Positions 24,426 through 33,615 of a stretch of DNA of 64,000 nt are shown here, in pieces. Both the position numbers and the translations under genes were made by a program. The DNA comes from Shewanella abyssi (GTDB lineage Bacteria; Pseudomonadota; Gammaproteobacteria; Enterobacterales; Shewanellaceae): positions 62,001 to 126,000 of the forward strand of contig NZ_JAKIKR010000005.1 in NCBI RefSeq assembly GCF_023284025.1. The letters run 5' to 3'. The notes under the pieces are model-generated. The model was not told where the DNA came from and made no database searches. It saw nothing but the letters and a program-made list of their open reading frames with translations. Every line of letters starts with the position of its first letter. Within the stretch, counting starts at the first letter, position 1.

Positions 24426-25020
24426 ACCGGGCTTTTTTCAACGCTTAAAGGGGCTATCGCTAGCGCAAAAGAAACTTTTTGCTATCGCACTATGTCAGCG
24501 GATGCTGCCCAATTATCAGCTTTTTTCTGAAGTGTGTGAATTTGGCAACCCCAAGGTGCTCGATACACTGCTCAACCTGCTTTGGCAGTCTATGTATGAC
24601 AATAAGCTCAAGCTCAATTTAGAGTTGCAAATGGAACGTATTGAAGTTAATACGCCAGAACCTGCTGATTTTGACGTCTACGGTGTTTACCCAGCAATGG
24701 ACGCAGCGGTAGCCTTAACGTCTTTGCTAAGCGCATTAGAAAGCAAGGTTGAAGAAGACATCACTAACATCAGCAAACTCTCTTCTGCCACGGTAGCCAA
24801 CTATATTGAAGCAACCTGTGAGCAAGAGTTTGATAATGAAACCGAATTAGATGATTACATCTTTAACCATGACGTTATGATTGAGGAGAAAGAGGTACAA
24901 GAATTACTTCTGCAAGCCATCGAAGAACATCCGCACCTTAAGGCAGATTTTGTCAAAGAGTTCCGCCGAGAAGTGGTTGCCGTCGGCATATCAAATATAG
25001 GTATCGGTCCGTTAGAGTAA
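24415..25020 (+). CDS. yjaG: DUF416 (YjaG-like) protein
   Basis: Protein of unknown function, 201 residues, helical and acidic, with no signal peptide or membrane segment. It matches the DUF416 family by its layout: LCQRMLPNYQLFSEV near residue 24, DFDVYGVYPAMDAAVAL near residue 82 and the terminal AVGISNIGIG. The start ATG lies inside the end of barA (11-nt overlap), so translation is probably coupled to that of barA. This is the notable feature: the family has no assigned role and here it is tied to a global regulator kinase. Confidence 0.85.
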   Translation: MTNKPGFFQRLKGLSLAQKKLFAIALCQRMLPNYQLFSEVCEFGNPKVLDTLLNLLWQSMYDNKLKLNLELQMERIEVNTPEPADFDVYGVYPAMDAAVALTSLLSALESKVEEDITNISKLSSATVANYIEATCEQEFDNETELDDYIFNHDVMIEEKEVQELLLQAIEEHPHLKADFVKEFRREVVAVGISNIGIGPLE

Positions 25021-25029
25021 AATGACAAA

Positions 25030-25067
25030 AGAGTCGCTCTGTTAACCGCTAAAGCGGCTCTAGCTTT
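25030..25067 (+). terminator. Possible terminator after yjaG
   Basis: A 9-bp stem with one G-U pair (25030-25038 with 25053-25061) is followed by AGCTTTT. It lies between the converging yjaG and the LysR-type gene. The loop is long (14 nt) and the T run short. Confidence 0.45.
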
Positions 25068-25089
25068 TCATCACTATTATTCCCACCCT

Positions 25090-25992
25090 TTAACTGTCCA
25101 TCGAGAACAACTGTTCCGCTTTCGACTGCATAAACTCAATAAACAGCTTTACCTTCAAAGGTTGGTGGCTGCGTTGATGGTACAAGATTGAAATCCGCCT
25201 TTTCTCGCCAATCCATTCAGGTAACAGCGTCGTCAACTGGCCATTCTTAAGTTGGTTTTTCACAAAAAGCGTTGGACCGTATAACACCCCTCCATTATCA
25301 ACTGCTGCTTTCACAGCACCATTGAGCTCACTTAATGTCAGTTTGGCCGGCCCATCATAATAAAAACTCTCTCCTGATGGGTGCTTTAGTGTCCAGTTAA
25401 ACAAAGGCCAGACTTTAATCAACGCGTGTTGTTCCAAATCGCTTGGGTGACACAAGCGAGGTGCTTTAGCCATATAGCTTGCAGAAGCAAACAAACCATA
25501 ATTGAGTACGCCAAGAGAACTCGAAATCCAAGACGAATCAGGTTGAGTTCCACCGACAATGGCAACATCAACACCTTCATCAATAAGATCAATCACGTTA
25601 TTATTTTGTACAATATGCAGCTGAATATCTGGGAACTTTTCACAAAACTCGTTAATGGCATGGATGAAAATCATCGAAATAATGGATACAGGAGCAGCTA
25701 TTCTTAAGGTGCCTTCCGGCTTATCCACCGCTGCACCTCTGATACTGTCAAACTGAGAGACTATAGCCTGATACTGCTGAAACAGCGCTATCCCCTCTTC
25801 CGTTAAGCGAAGCTTACGGGTACTGCGCATTAATAACTGCTTATCTAGCTGTGTTTCCAGTTTAGTCAGTTTGCGGCTTACCGTTGCAATTGGCATCTCC
25901 AGCTCTTTAGCTGCTTGGGAAAAGCTACCCGCATTCACTAAATGAACAAATTGGTAGATCAGCTGTAGTTCCAAGCCAAAATTGCTATTCAT
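25090..25992 (-). CDS. LysR-family transcriptional regulator
   Basis: 300 residues from the ATG at 25992 (MNSNFGLELQ), preferred over 26010 because AGGA lies about ten bases before it. The N-terminal winged helix-turn-helix (FVHLVNAGSFSQAAKELEMPIATVSRKLTKLE) is followed by a periplasmic-binding-like effector domain (from about residue 85, GTLRIAAPVSI). It diverges from a gene for an AEC-family transporter, a common layout for a LysR regulator and its target. The effector cannot be told from sequence. Confidence 0.9.
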   Translation of the reverse strand: MNSNFGLELQLIYQFVHLVNAGSFSQAAKELEMPIATVSRKLTKLETQLDKQLLMRSTRKLRLTEEGIALFQQYQAIVSQFDSIRGAAVDKPEGTLRIAAPVSIISMIFIHAINEFCEKFPDIQLHIVQNNNVIDLIDEGVDVAIVGGTQPDSSWISSSLGVLNYGLFASASYMAKAPRLCHPSDLEQHALIKVWPLFNWTLKHPSGESFYYDGPAKLTLSELNGAVKAAVDNGGVLYGPTLFVKNQLKNGQLTTLLPEWIGEKRRISILYHQRSHQPLKVKLFIEFMQSKAEQLFSMDS

Positions 25993-26065
25993 CGATATAA
26001 ATCCTGCCATAAAAATGGGATCGGCTACGACCTAAGGTCAATAGTATAGCAAAGCGCAACTATGG

Positions 26066-26086
26066 TAATGTTCTAGCTCAACATTA
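26066..26086. promoter_or_regulatory. 21-bp dyad, candidate LysR-type operator
   Basis: TAATGTT and AACATTA form perfect 7-bp arms around a 7-nt centre, including a T-N11-A core typical of LysR-type recognition sites. It lies 31 bp before the transporter start codon and 74 bp from the regulator start codon, in the shared intergenic space. The assignment to the adjacent regulator is inference. Confidence 0.55.
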
Positions 26087-26116
26087 TACGTCTTTTACCC
26101 GTCCTTAGAGAATGAT

Positions 26117-27073
26117 ATGCCTGCAGTCATAACGCCACTCCTTGCTGTATTCGGCATCATGTTGATAGGCGCTTTAGTTCAAAAGTCAAAGCTATTACCC
26201 GTTGAAACCGATCAAGTCCTAAACCAATTTGTTTACTATATTGCGTTTCCGGCCATTATGTTGATCACCTTAGCCCAAACCCCACTCAACGACATCTTGC
26301 ACTGGGGGTATATTGCAGGCTTTAGTGGTGCCATGCTAATAAGCTATGTGATGACATTAATCATCTCACTTTGGGCAAATCCAGCACAAAATGCGCTAGC
26401 GTCTATGCGAGCGCTGAATGCCACTTTTGGCAATACTGCTTTCATCGGTATTCCCCTAATGGCGATGCTGTTTCCAGCGAATCAATCGGCATTGGCAGCG
26501 GCGGCTATCGCCAGTTTATTATCAGTGTTAATTTTTGCCATTGCGCTGGTGTCATTAGAGATGATAGGCAGAAGGCAACAAAGTTCTGCATTTAAAATTA
26601 TTAGCCTCGCCCTACTACAAAATCCAATTGTGATTGGCAGTATGGTGGGGATTAGCCTGTCAGCGCTAACCATTACCTTACCAGACAGTATTGCACTCAT
26701 CATCCGTCAACTTGGTATGACTTCAAGCCCTTGTGCTCTGTTTGCCATCGGTATGGTGCTGGCAAAGTCGGCTCAATACCAAACTTCAAGCCACATGATT
26801 AGCCTGAAGCAGTTGGCTGAGATCAGTGCCGTCAATACGGTTAAGTTGTTGCTTCAGCCACTAATAACCTACTTGCTCATGCTTAGCTTAAACGTCGATC
26901 CACAATGGATTGCCATGGGCGTAATACTCGCTGCACTTCCTACTGCCGCCAGCGTCTACCTACTGGCGCAGCGTTATCAAACTCAAGTGATCACCAGTGC
27001 TCAAGGAATACTACTTGGCACCCTGCTCAGCTTTATCAGCTTACCGTTTTTAGAAGCCTACCTCCTAGGCTAA
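26117..27073 (+). CDS. AEC-family (auxin efflux carrier-like) transporter
   Basis: 318-residue inner-membrane protein with about ten hydrophobic segments in two halves, characteristic of the AEC/BART superfamily. The N-terminal half begins PLLAVFGIMLIGALVQKSKLL and holds the family-typical NATFGNTAFIGIPLM segment near residue 95; the second half ends in PTAASVYLLAQRYQ and QGILLGTLLSFISLPFL. Bacterial members export or import small organic acids such as malate, but the substrate here is not predictable. Likely controlled by the divergent LysR gene. Confidence 0.88.
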   Translation: MPAVITPLLAVFGIMLIGALVQKSKLLPVETDQVLNQFVYYIAFPAIMLITLAQTPLNDILHWGYIAGFSGAMLISYVMTLIISLWANPAQNALASMRALNATFGNTAFIGIPLMAMLFPANQSALAAAAIASLLSVLIFAIALVSLEMIGRRQQSSAFKIISLALLQNPIVIGSMVGISLSALTITLPDSIALIIRQLGMTSSPCALFAIGMVLAKSAQYQTSSHMISLKQLAEISAVNTVKLLLQPLITYLLMLSLNVDPQWIAMGVILAALPTAASVYLLAQRYQTQVITSAQGILLGTLLSFISLPFLEAYLLG

Positions 27074-27200
27074 TCGATAGGGATTGATTTCAACTCTACA
27101 AACACAAACGTAAGACACTGATAAACTTATATAAAAAATAATTATTCACTATAAATACAAATTTTTCGTTGTATGTATCGTTTAATTTTCAAACTAAACA

Positions 27201-27242
27201 TTTACTGTATATAAAAACAGTATATACTGTGTGTCAATACAG
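27201..27242 (+). promoter_or_regulatory. recN promoter with two tandem LexA boxes
   Basis: Two perfect CTGT-N8-ACAG sites lie six bases apart, at 27205-27220 and 27227-27242. The first overlaps the -35/spacer and the second the -10 and start region of a predicted promoter TTTACT (27201-27206), 16-bp spacer, TATACT (27223-27228). Multiple LexA boxes ahead of recN are known in E. coli and imply tight repression with strong damage induction. Confidence 0.92.
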
Positions 27243-27263
27243 TACTTCAGATAGGACGTTACT

Positions 27264-28925
27264 ATGCTTTGCCAACTCAGCATTAATAATTTTGCTATTG
27301 TACGTTTTTTAGAACTCGACTTTAAATCCGGCATGACCAGTATTACTGGTGAAACAGGCGCTGGTAAATCCATTGCTATTGATGCATTAGGGTTATGCCT
27401 AGGCAATCGCGCTGACGCTAATACCATTCGACCCGGTGCAACTAAAACTGAAGTGAGTGCAAGGTTTTCCCTATCTGATATTCCACTGGCAAAACGCTGG
27501 TTAGAAGACAATGATCTTGAACTCGATAATGAGTGTATTTTAAGGCGTACGATTAATAATGATGGTCGTTCACGCGCATACATCAATGGTAACCCCGTTC
27601 CGCTGGCCCAAGTAAAATGCCTAGGACAACTGCTCATTGGGATCCATGGCCAACATGCCCACCATGCAATGTTAAAAAGTGAACATCAACTTACTCTGCT
27701 TGATAGTTACGCCAACCATAAGATGTTACTCGATACGGTAGCCACTCGTTATCATCGATGTAAAATCGTGGAGAAACAGTTGCATGAACTAGAGCAGGCA
27801 CAACATGAAAGGCTTGCACGTAAGCAACTGCTGAGCTATCAGGTTGAGGAGCTTGATGAGTTTTCCATTGCTAAAGGTGAGTTTGAAACCATTGAGGCTG
27901 AACATAAAAAACTTGCCAACAGCACTGCATTAATCGAGTTATGTCGCAGTCAGTTAACTATTTTACAAGATAACGATCAAGCTAGTGTTGAGTCATTGCT
28001 CAATACTTCAATCAGTCAGGGGCAAGATTTAGAAAGTTATGATCCAGAGCTTGGCAGTGTTGTCGCCATGCTCAATGATGCTCTCATTCAAGTACAAGAA
28101 AGTAGTAGTGAGCTTGAGCGATATTTAGAGGGCTTAGAGCTAGACCCTGAATACTTTGAACAACTAGAGCTACGGATCTCTACAGCACTGCAACTGGCGC
28201 GCAAGCATCATGTCAATGCTAACGAGCTGTATGATCACCATCAAAGCCTGTTGAATGAACTCAACGAGCTTGACTCTGATGAGGACAAACTTGATGAGAT
28301 CCGCAATCAACTGCAAAAGAGTCAGCAAGCCTATTTGAACCATGCAAGAAAGTTAAGCCAAAGCCGTAGCCGATATGCAAAAGAGCTAGATAAAAAAGTC
28401 ACTCAATCGATTCATGAACTGAGCATGCCGAAGGGGAAATTCAGTATCGCAGTCAACTTTAATCCAGCTATTATGAATGCTCATGGTTGTGATGCCATTG
28501 AGTTTCTGGTGACCACCAATCCTGGTCAACCCTTGCAACCTATTGCTAAAGTCGCCTCTGGCGGTGAGCTAAGTCGGATAGGCCTCGGCATACAGGTTAT
28601 TACCGCCAAGAAAGTAGCCACACCCACACTTATCTTTGATGAAGTCGATGTGGGGATCTCAGGTCCAACCGCAGCAGTGGTAGGCCGAATGTTACGCAGC
28701 TTAGGGGAGTCAACCCAGGTAATTTGTGTGACGCATCTACCGCAAGTTGCCGGTAACGGCCATCAGCATATGTTTGTTAATAAGAGCAGTAAAGCGGGTA
28801 AAACTGAAACATCAATGGTAGCCTTAGATAAAGACCAGCGGGTTGAAGAGTTAGCTCGTTTACTGGGAGGCGACACGATTACCTGTAATACGATTGCCAA
28901 TGCCAAAGAGTTGCTACTGAGTTAA
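27264..28925 (+). CDS. recN: DNA repair protein RecN
   Basis: SMC-like ATPase acting in double-strand-break repair. 553 residues: N-terminal ATPase half with Walker A TGETGAGKS near residue 30, a central coiled coil (about 155-360) and the C-terminal half with the ABC signature VASGGELSRIGLG, Walker B LIFDEVDVGISG and the His switch VTHLPQVAG. AGATAGGA precedes the ATG. Transcribed alone from an SOS promoter with two LexA boxes. Confidence 0.98.
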   Translation: MLCQLSINNFAIVRFLELDFKSGMTSITGETGAGKSIAIDALGLCLGNRADANTIRPGATKTEVSARFSLSDIPLAKRWLEDNDLELDNECILRRTINNDGRSRAYINGNPVPLAQVKCLGQLLIGIHGQHAHHAMLKSEHQLTLLDSYANHKMLLDTVATRYHRCKIVEKQLHELEQAQHERLARKQLLSYQVEELDEFSIAKGEFETIEAEHKKLANSTALIELCRSQLTILQDNDQASVESLLNTSISQGQDLESYDPELGSVVAMLNDALIQVQESSSELERYLEGLELDPEYFEQLELRISTALQLARKHHVNANELYDHHQSLLNELNELDSDEDKLDEIRNQLQKSQQAYLNHARKLSQSRSRYAKELDKKVTQSIHELSMPKGKFSIAVNFNPAIMNAHGCDAIEFLVTTNPGQPLQPIAKVASGGELSRIGLGIQVITAKKVATPTLIFDEVDVGISGPTAAVVGRMLRSLGESTQVICVTHLPQVAGNGHQHMFVNKSSKAGKTETSMVALDKDQRVEELARLLGGDTITCNTIANAKELLLS

Positions 28926-28956
28926 CAAGCGCTCCAGCTTCTGTCAAATAGTCATT

Positions 28957-28986
28957 AAAAAAGGAGCTAACGATAGCTCCTTTTCA
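28957..28986. terminator. Terminator between recN and pgpA
   Basis: An 11-bp stem (28959-28969 with 28974-28984) with an ACGA loop is flanked by A and T runs. It sits between the converging recN and pgpA genes and can act in both directions. Confidence 0.88.
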
Positions 28987-29021
28987 CTTTCTACAATCTG
29001 TATCTTACTAAACTGAAAATG

Positions 29022-29519
29022 TTAAAGCAGATAGTAGGCTGCGGCGTGTAAGCAAATCAATGAAAATATACCTGCAAGTACATCATCAATCATAATGCCA
29101 AAACCGCCATGCACTTTCGCATCGAGCCAACGGATTGGCCAAGGTTTCAAAATATCAAAAAAGCGAAACAACACAAAACCGGCGAGCAACCATTGCCAAC
29201 CCGCAGGTGCAGCAATCATAGTGATAAGTAAACCAGCAATTTCATCCCAGACAATTGCACCGTGATCATGCACGCCCATATCTTTCGCTGCTTTATCACA
29301 GATATAAAAACCAACTAAGACGCTCAAAAGCGTCAAACCGATATACCAAGGTAAGCTCAGTGGCGCCATTAATAGGTAAAGCGGTATCGCCGCAAGAGTA
29401 CCAAACGTGCCCGGAGCCTTGGCCGCTAAACCAGAACCAAACCCTAATGCCAAAAAGTGGATAGGGTTTTTGAGAGACAGCTTGGTCAGTGCTTTATCTT
29501 TTGAAAGTAAATTAATCAC
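29022..29519 (-). CDS. pgpA: Phosphatidylglycerophosphatase A
   Basis: Dephosphorylates phosphatidylglycerol phosphate in the inner membrane. From a GTG at 29519 the protein has 165 residues and overlaps the thiL end by 8 nt; a TTG at 29552 would give 176 residues and a 41-nt overlap. It carries the PgpA signature GSGLAAKAPGTFGTLAAIPLY near residue 30 and WDEIAGLLITM, with several transmembrane helices. Placement after thiL and nusB is the usual gammaproteobacterial arrangement. Confidence 0.93.
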   Translation of the reverse strand: MINLLSKDKALTKLSLKNPIHFLALGFGSGLAAKAPGTFGTLAAIPLYLLMAPLSLPWYIGLTLLSVLVGFYICDKAAKDMGVHDHGAIVWDEIAGLLITMIAAPAGWQWLLAGFVLFRFFDILKPWPIRWLDAKVHGGFGIMIDDVLAGIFSLICLHAAAYYLL

Positions 29520-30474
29520 TAAAGTGCTCGAATCCAAGGTTAATCGGTTCAAATGGCTGTTTATCTAACAACAGCTTCAACTTACCACCCATGCAAATTT
29601 GGCCAATTTGAGTAAACTTAACCCCGGTTTCAGCCAGTGCGATCTCTAGTGCGCCTTTTTGCGCTTCAGAGACGGTAAAGAGTAGTTCATAATCCTCACC
29701 ACCGGTTAGCGCATAGCTTAGCGCAGTCTCAGCTGAGACACTGGCTTTTAACTGATGGGATAAAGGTAACTTATCGACATTAAGCGTAGCGCCAATATTT
29801 GAGGCTTTCAATACATGTTGAATATCAGAGACTAACCCATCTGAAATATCAATAGCACTCGATGCTAGCGTACGCAGTGCCTGACCCGCTAATACTCTTG
29901 GAGTCGGTCTGTAATGACGATTAATAAGATAGCTTCTATCGTTCTCATTGCAGTTCGCTTTCCCACGCAGTAGATCTAGCCCTAAAGCTGAATCTCCTAA
30001 TGTGCCGGTAACGTAGATCCAATCACCATTTCTTGCGCCGCTGCGGGTCAAACCAGAATGCTTGGGTACTTGGCCATTAATAGTGATGGTGATAGAACGT
30101 GGACCGCGAGTGGTATCACCACCAACGAGTGCGACGCCATAATATTCGGCAATTTCAAATAGTCCGGCACTGAAATCCGCCAGCCAATTTTCATCAACTT
30201 CAGGCAAGGTTAACGCCAATGTCATCCAAGCGGGCTCAGCCCCCATAGAGGCAAGATCAGATAAGTTAACGGCAAGGGATTTGTACCCTAGATCGTTTGC
30301 TGGAATATTAGGAAAAAAGTGCACATTTTCCACTAGGGTGTCACAAGATATAACGACGGACTTATTTTCGGCAGGTTCAACAATGGCACAATCATCACCA
30401 ATGCCAAGCGCCACATCTTTTCGAGACTGGGCACGCCCAGTAAAAAAGCTTTCGATTAATTGAAATTCTTTCAC
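29512..30474 (-). CDS. thiL: Thiamine-monophosphate kinase
   Basis: Phosphorylates thiamine monophosphate to thiamine pyrophosphate, the last step of cofactor synthesis. Start taken at the GTG at 30474 (KEFQLIESFF follows; 320 residues); a GTG four codons upstream at 30486 is possible. Family motifs: GIGDDCAIVEP near residue 27, SLAVNLSDLASMGAEPAWM, ALVGGDTTRG, and SSAIDISDGL near residue 205. A strong terminator separates it from nusB, so it is probably transcribed with pgpA from its own promoter in 30487-30622. Confidence 0.96.
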   Translation of the reverse strand: MKEFQLIESFFTGRAQSRKDVALGIGDDCAIVEPAENKSVVISCDTLVENVHFFPNIPANDLGYKSLAVNLSDLASMGAEPAWMTLALTLPEVDENWLADFSAGLFEIAEYYGVALVGGDTTRGPRSITITINGQVPKHSGLTRSGARNGDWIYVTGTLGDSALGLDLLRGKANCNENDRSYLINRHYRPTPRVLAGQALRTLASSAIDISDGLVSDIQHVLKASNIGATLNVDKLPLSHQLKASVSAETALSYALTGGEDYELLFTVSEAQKGALEIALAETGVKFTQIGQICMGGKLKLLLDKQPFEPINLGFEHFSD

Positions 30475-30622
30475 AATACCAATCACAAATTAACAGTGGT
30501 TTGAAGAAAAAAGAGCGCCTAATAGCAAGAGAGTCTTGCCAATTATTTAAGTTACGTTCGGTATATGCAGCGATTAAATGCCAAGCAACAACCATACAAG
30601 TACGGTGCTCTTTTAGTCATAC

Positions 30623-30650
30623 AAAAACGGCATCCGAAGATGCCGTTTTT
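30623..30650. terminator. Terminator of the rib-nusB run
   Basis: A perfect 12-bp stem (AAAAACGGCATC at 30623-30634 with its complement at 30639-30650) with a CGAA tetraloop lies directly after the nusB stop codon. A/T ends make it active on either strand. Confidence 0.92.
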
Positions 30651-30651
30651 A

Positions 30652-31059
30652 CTATTTAGTTCTTGCTACTAGCTTATCCAGAATACCGTTAACGAACTTA
30701 TGTCCATCTTCGGCACCGAATGTTTTGGCTAGCTCGATAGCTTCGTTAATCGCTACCTTGTAGGGTACATCCTTACGGAAAGTCAACTCATAAGTCGCTA
30801 AGCGAACAATCGCTTTTTCGACCGGATCAACTTCATCCAAAGGACGAGTCAAAAATGGAGTGATTAGCTCGTCCAATTGACTCTTCTTTGTTGCTACGCC
30901 AGCTAATAGCTCACGAAAGTAAGCTATATCGACACCATCAACATTTTGTTCAGTTAGAAACTCATGCTCTATATCAGCAATATTGTTGCCACTTAGCTGC
31001 CAAGAATATATGGCCTGAACCGCTAAACGACGTGCCTTTCGGCGCTCTGAAGGCTTCAT
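30652..31059 (-). CDS. nusB: Transcription antitermination factor NusB
   Basis: All-helical RNA-binding protein that with NusE binds boxA RNA for rRNA antitermination. 135 residues, starting [20 protein letters not shown] (Arg-rich RNA-binding N terminus) and ending [18 protein letters not shown], the family signature. 14 bp downstream of ribH, the standard pairing. Confidence 0.97.
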   Translation of the reverse strand: MKPSERRKARRLAVQAIYSWQLSGNNIADIEHEFLTEQNVDGVDIAYFRELLAGVATKKSQLDELITPFLTRPLDEVDPVEKAIVRLATYELTFRKDVPYKVAINEAIELAKTFGAEDGHKFVNGILDKLVARTK

Positions 31060-31073
31060 TAAATTGTCCTAAA

Positions 31074-31550
31074 TTACAGGTGTTCTTCAAGTGCTTGCAA
31101 CACGTTAACCATCTCTAGCAGACCCAAAGCAGCTTCGCCACCTTTGTTACCTGCTTTTGTACCTGAACGCTCAATTGCTTGTTCAATAGTATCTGTGGTT
31201 AAAACGCCGAATGAAACAGGAGTATCAAATTCAAGTGCAACTTGAGCTAGACCTTTATTACATTCGCCTGCAACAAAATCAAAATGAGGTGTACCACCGC
31301 GGATAACCGCACCAAGTGAAATTATTCCGTCAAATTTTCCGCTTGCCGCAACGCGACGTGCAGCAAGTGGCAATTCAACCGCGCCAGGCACTTTAACTAC
31401 AGTGATGTTTTCATCTGCAACTTGGCCAAAACGCTTAAGAGTGTCTACCGCACCATTAAGCAAACTATCTACAACAAAGCTGTTGAAACGTGAAACTACA
31501 ATCGCAATCTTTGCGTTTTTCGATTCGATATTACCTTCAACTACGTTCAT
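31074..31550 (-). CDS. ribH: 6,7-dimethyl-8-ribityllumazine synthase
   Basis: Condenses the butanone phosphate from RibB with the pyrimidine intermediate to form lumazine. 158 residues with the family blocks [14 protein letters not shown] near residue 17, [14 protein letters not shown] near residue 53, [19 protein letters not shown] near residue 77 and the catalytic His in that segment. Precedes nusB; a possible promoter with a palindromic -10 lies 48 bp upstream. Confidence 0.97.
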   Translation of the reverse strand: MNVVEGNIESKNAKIAIVVSRFNSFVVDSLLNGAVDTLKRFGQVADENITVVKVPGAVELPLAARRVAASGKFDGIISLGAVIRGGTPHFDFVAGECNKGLAQVALEFDTPVSFGVLTTDTIEQAIERSGTKAGNKGGEAALGLLEMVNVLQALEEHL

Positions 31551-31599
31551 TTATCTTACCTAAATTAGCTTAATTACCCAGCATGGGGGCGGAAGAGGC

Positions 31600-31610
31600 G
31601 GTATGATACC
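31600..31610 (-). promoter_or_regulatory. Possible ribH promoter -10 with palindromic core
   Basis: The 11-bp palindrome GGTATGATACC gives, on the minus strand, an extended -10 (TGG TATCAT). No good -35 is seen at the right distance. The same core sits upstream of glyA at 36653-36663. Confidence 0.35.
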
Positions 31611-31695
31611 ACAGCCGTTAACGCTGATCCCTATGCAATTTATAAGAAAAGTACTAAATTACCTCTTGGATGGTTTTCACCTCCAAAATTGTATT

Positions 31696-32799
31696 TTATT
31701 CTGCTATATAATCAGTGACTTCTAAACCAAAACCTGACAGTGAATGATAACGCTTCGGTGAGCTCAATAAGCGCATTGATGTCACGCCTACATTTGCTAG
31801 GATTTGCGAGCCCACGCCAACTTGACGCGAAGTTCCTTGCCACTGAGGAGCAATCGGTGCACTACCGTTATCTTCAGCTTCAAATGCTTTCACTTTTGCG
31901 AGAATGTCGCTGCTATGTTCTTGATGCCCGAGCAGTACCAGTACGCCGCCGTCTTCGCTAATGCGTTGCATTGCTTTTTCTAATGGCCAACTGCGCTGTT
32001 GATCGCGCTCTGAATGTAACAGGTCATTAAAGGTATTCTGCAGGTGGACACGTACAAGCATGTTCTCAGTAATAGCGCCTTTGACTAATACATAGTGTAA
32101 TTGGTTGTCGATAGTGTCGCGGAAAGTCAGCATATCGAACTCACCAAAACGGGTTGGCAATTTACATTGCGCTTCTCGAACTACACTGGTTTCTTTAGTG
32201 TTGCGGTATTCAATTAGGTCGGCAATGGTGCCCATCTTTAACCCGTGCTTTTCAGCGAAGATTTCAAGATCTGGACGACGGGCCATGGTGCCATCATCAT
32301 TTAATATTTCAACGATGACTGATGAGGCTTCAAAACCTGCAAGTCTTGCTAAGTCGCAACCTGCTTCAGTATGACCGGCACGGATGAGTACCCCGCCCTC
32401 TTTTGCCATCAATGGAAATATATGGCCAGGCTGAACAATATCACTAGGCTTAGCATCTTTGCCCACAGCCGCTTTAACCGTAACGGCGCGATCTTGCGCT
32501 GAAATACCAGTCGTCACGCCTTCGGCTGCTTCAATAGACATGGTAAAGTTGGTCGAGAACTGTGCATTGTTGTTAGTGACCATCAACGGCAGGTTTAACT
32601 GTTGGCAGCGCTCTTTAGTCAAGGTTTGGCAAATAAGGCCGCGACCGAAAGTCGCCATAAAATTTACCGCCTCTGGCGTTACCATGTCAGCAGCCATAAT
32701 AAGGTCGCCTTCATTTTCTCTATCTTCGTCATCCATCAAGATAACCATCTTGCCTAGACGAATATCTTCGATGATCTCTTCTATATTATGTAGCGCCAT
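31696..32799 (-). CDS. ribBA: RibB-RibA-like fusion with lost cyclohydrolase zinc site (RibBX type)
   Basis: 367 residues. The N-terminal half (about 1-205) is an intact 3,4-dihydroxy-2-butanone 4-phosphate synthase: [13 protein letters not shown] near residue 22, [13 protein letters not shown] near residue 147. The C-terminal half resembles GTP cyclohydrolase II at its end ([19 protein letters not shown]) but the stretch where the three zinc-binding Cys should be reads [20 protein letters not shown], with none of them. This fits the RibBX variant described in Shewanella and other Proteobacteria, which has RibB but no RibA activity. A true ribA should be elsewhere in the genome. Confidence 0.93.
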   Translation of the reverse strand: MALHNIEEIIEDIRLGKMVILMDDEDRENEGDLIMAADMVTPEAVNFMATFGRGLICQTLTKERCQQLNLPLMVTNNNAQFSTNFTMSIEAAEGVTTGISAQDRAVTVKAAVGKDAKPSDIVQPGHIFPLMAKEGGVLIRAGHTEAGCDLARLAGFEASSVIVEILNDDGTMARRPDLEIFAEKHGLKMGTIADLIEYRNTKETSVVREAQCKLPTRFGEFDMLTFRDTIDNQLHYVLVKGAITENMLVRVHLQNTFNDLLHSERDQQRSWPLEKAMQRISEDGGVLVLLGHQEHSSDILAKVKAFEAEDNGSAPIAPQWQGTSRQVGVGSQILANVGVTSMRLLSSPKRYHSLSGFGLEVTDYIAE

Positions 32800-32945
32800 G
32801 TTTAGACCTTTATTTTGTATTGCTGCATTAGCTGAGGTCGCTAACTTTTATGCCTATGCTGGCAAAGCAGTCTATAAATTTATATGATTATTTTTTTGAG
32901 CCTCTAAAGATAAATTCTATCTTTAAAATCGCCTTAAGCCAGTTT

Positions 32946-33611
32946 TTAACGTAAAAACCCTGAGCGAGCTAACAATTCCATGGTAACTTCAGACTTGGGT
33001 TGTTGTTCTGCCTGCTCTGATGAATAGCTCATCAACCTTTCTAAATGACGGGCAATAAGGTCAACTTCAATATTAACGTTATCGCCAGCCTTTAAGTTTA
33101 TTAAGGTTGTTTCACCCGCAGTATGGGGAACGATAGTTAATCTAAATCGATGCCCTTGCACCTCATTAACCGTTAAGCTCACACCATCAATGGTAATTGA
33201 GCCTTTGTGTGCGATATATCGCCCCAGTTCTACCGGAGGTGATAACCAAAACTCTATCGCCTGGCCACGGACTTGTCTATCATCAACGCGGGCGATGCCA
33301 TCAACATGGCCACTGACCATATGGCCACCTAATCTTGTTGTTGGCGTGACTGCTTTTTCTAAATTAACTGCGGTGCCGACGGCATAGTTTGCAAAGCCTG
33401 TAAGGCTAACCGTCTCAGCTGAGATATCGGCAACATAGCCATCTGCATGTCGCTCAACTACGGTGAGACATACACCATTGGTTGCAATGCTGTCTCCAAG
33501 TTTTACGTCCGACAGATCAAGCTTAGCGCTGGCTACAGTTAATCGAATATCATCACCACGACGTTCAACTTTTCGTAAATGACCTACAGATTCAATAATT
33601 CCGGTAAACAT
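32946..33611 (-). CDS. ribE: Riboflavin synthase alpha subunit
   Basis: Dismutates two lumazine molecules to riboflavin. 221 residues made of two lumazine-binding barrel repeats: MFTGIIESVG with SIATNGVCLTV in the first, and GHMVSGHVDG with SITIDGVSLTVNEV in the second, followed by the C-terminal trimerisation helix (LIARHLERLM). It starts 4 bp after ribD, so translation is probably coupled. Confidence 0.97.
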   Translation of the reverse strand: MFTGIIESVGHLRKVERRGDDIRLTVASAKLDLSDVKLGDSIATNGVCLTVVERHADGYVADISAETVSLTGFANYAVGTAVNLEKAVTPTTRLGGHMVSGHVDGIARVDDRQVRGQAIEFWLSPPVELGRYIAHKGSITIDGVSLTVNEVQGHRFRLTIVPHTAGETTLINLKAGDNVNIEVDLIARHLERLMSYSSEQAEQQPKSEVTMELLARSGFLR

Positions 33612-33615
33612 AAAG

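Noticed and set aside
31551..32945. FMN riboswitch ahead of ribBA or ribH
   Set aside because: The leaders are about 145 bp and show none of the conserved FMN-aptamer segments.
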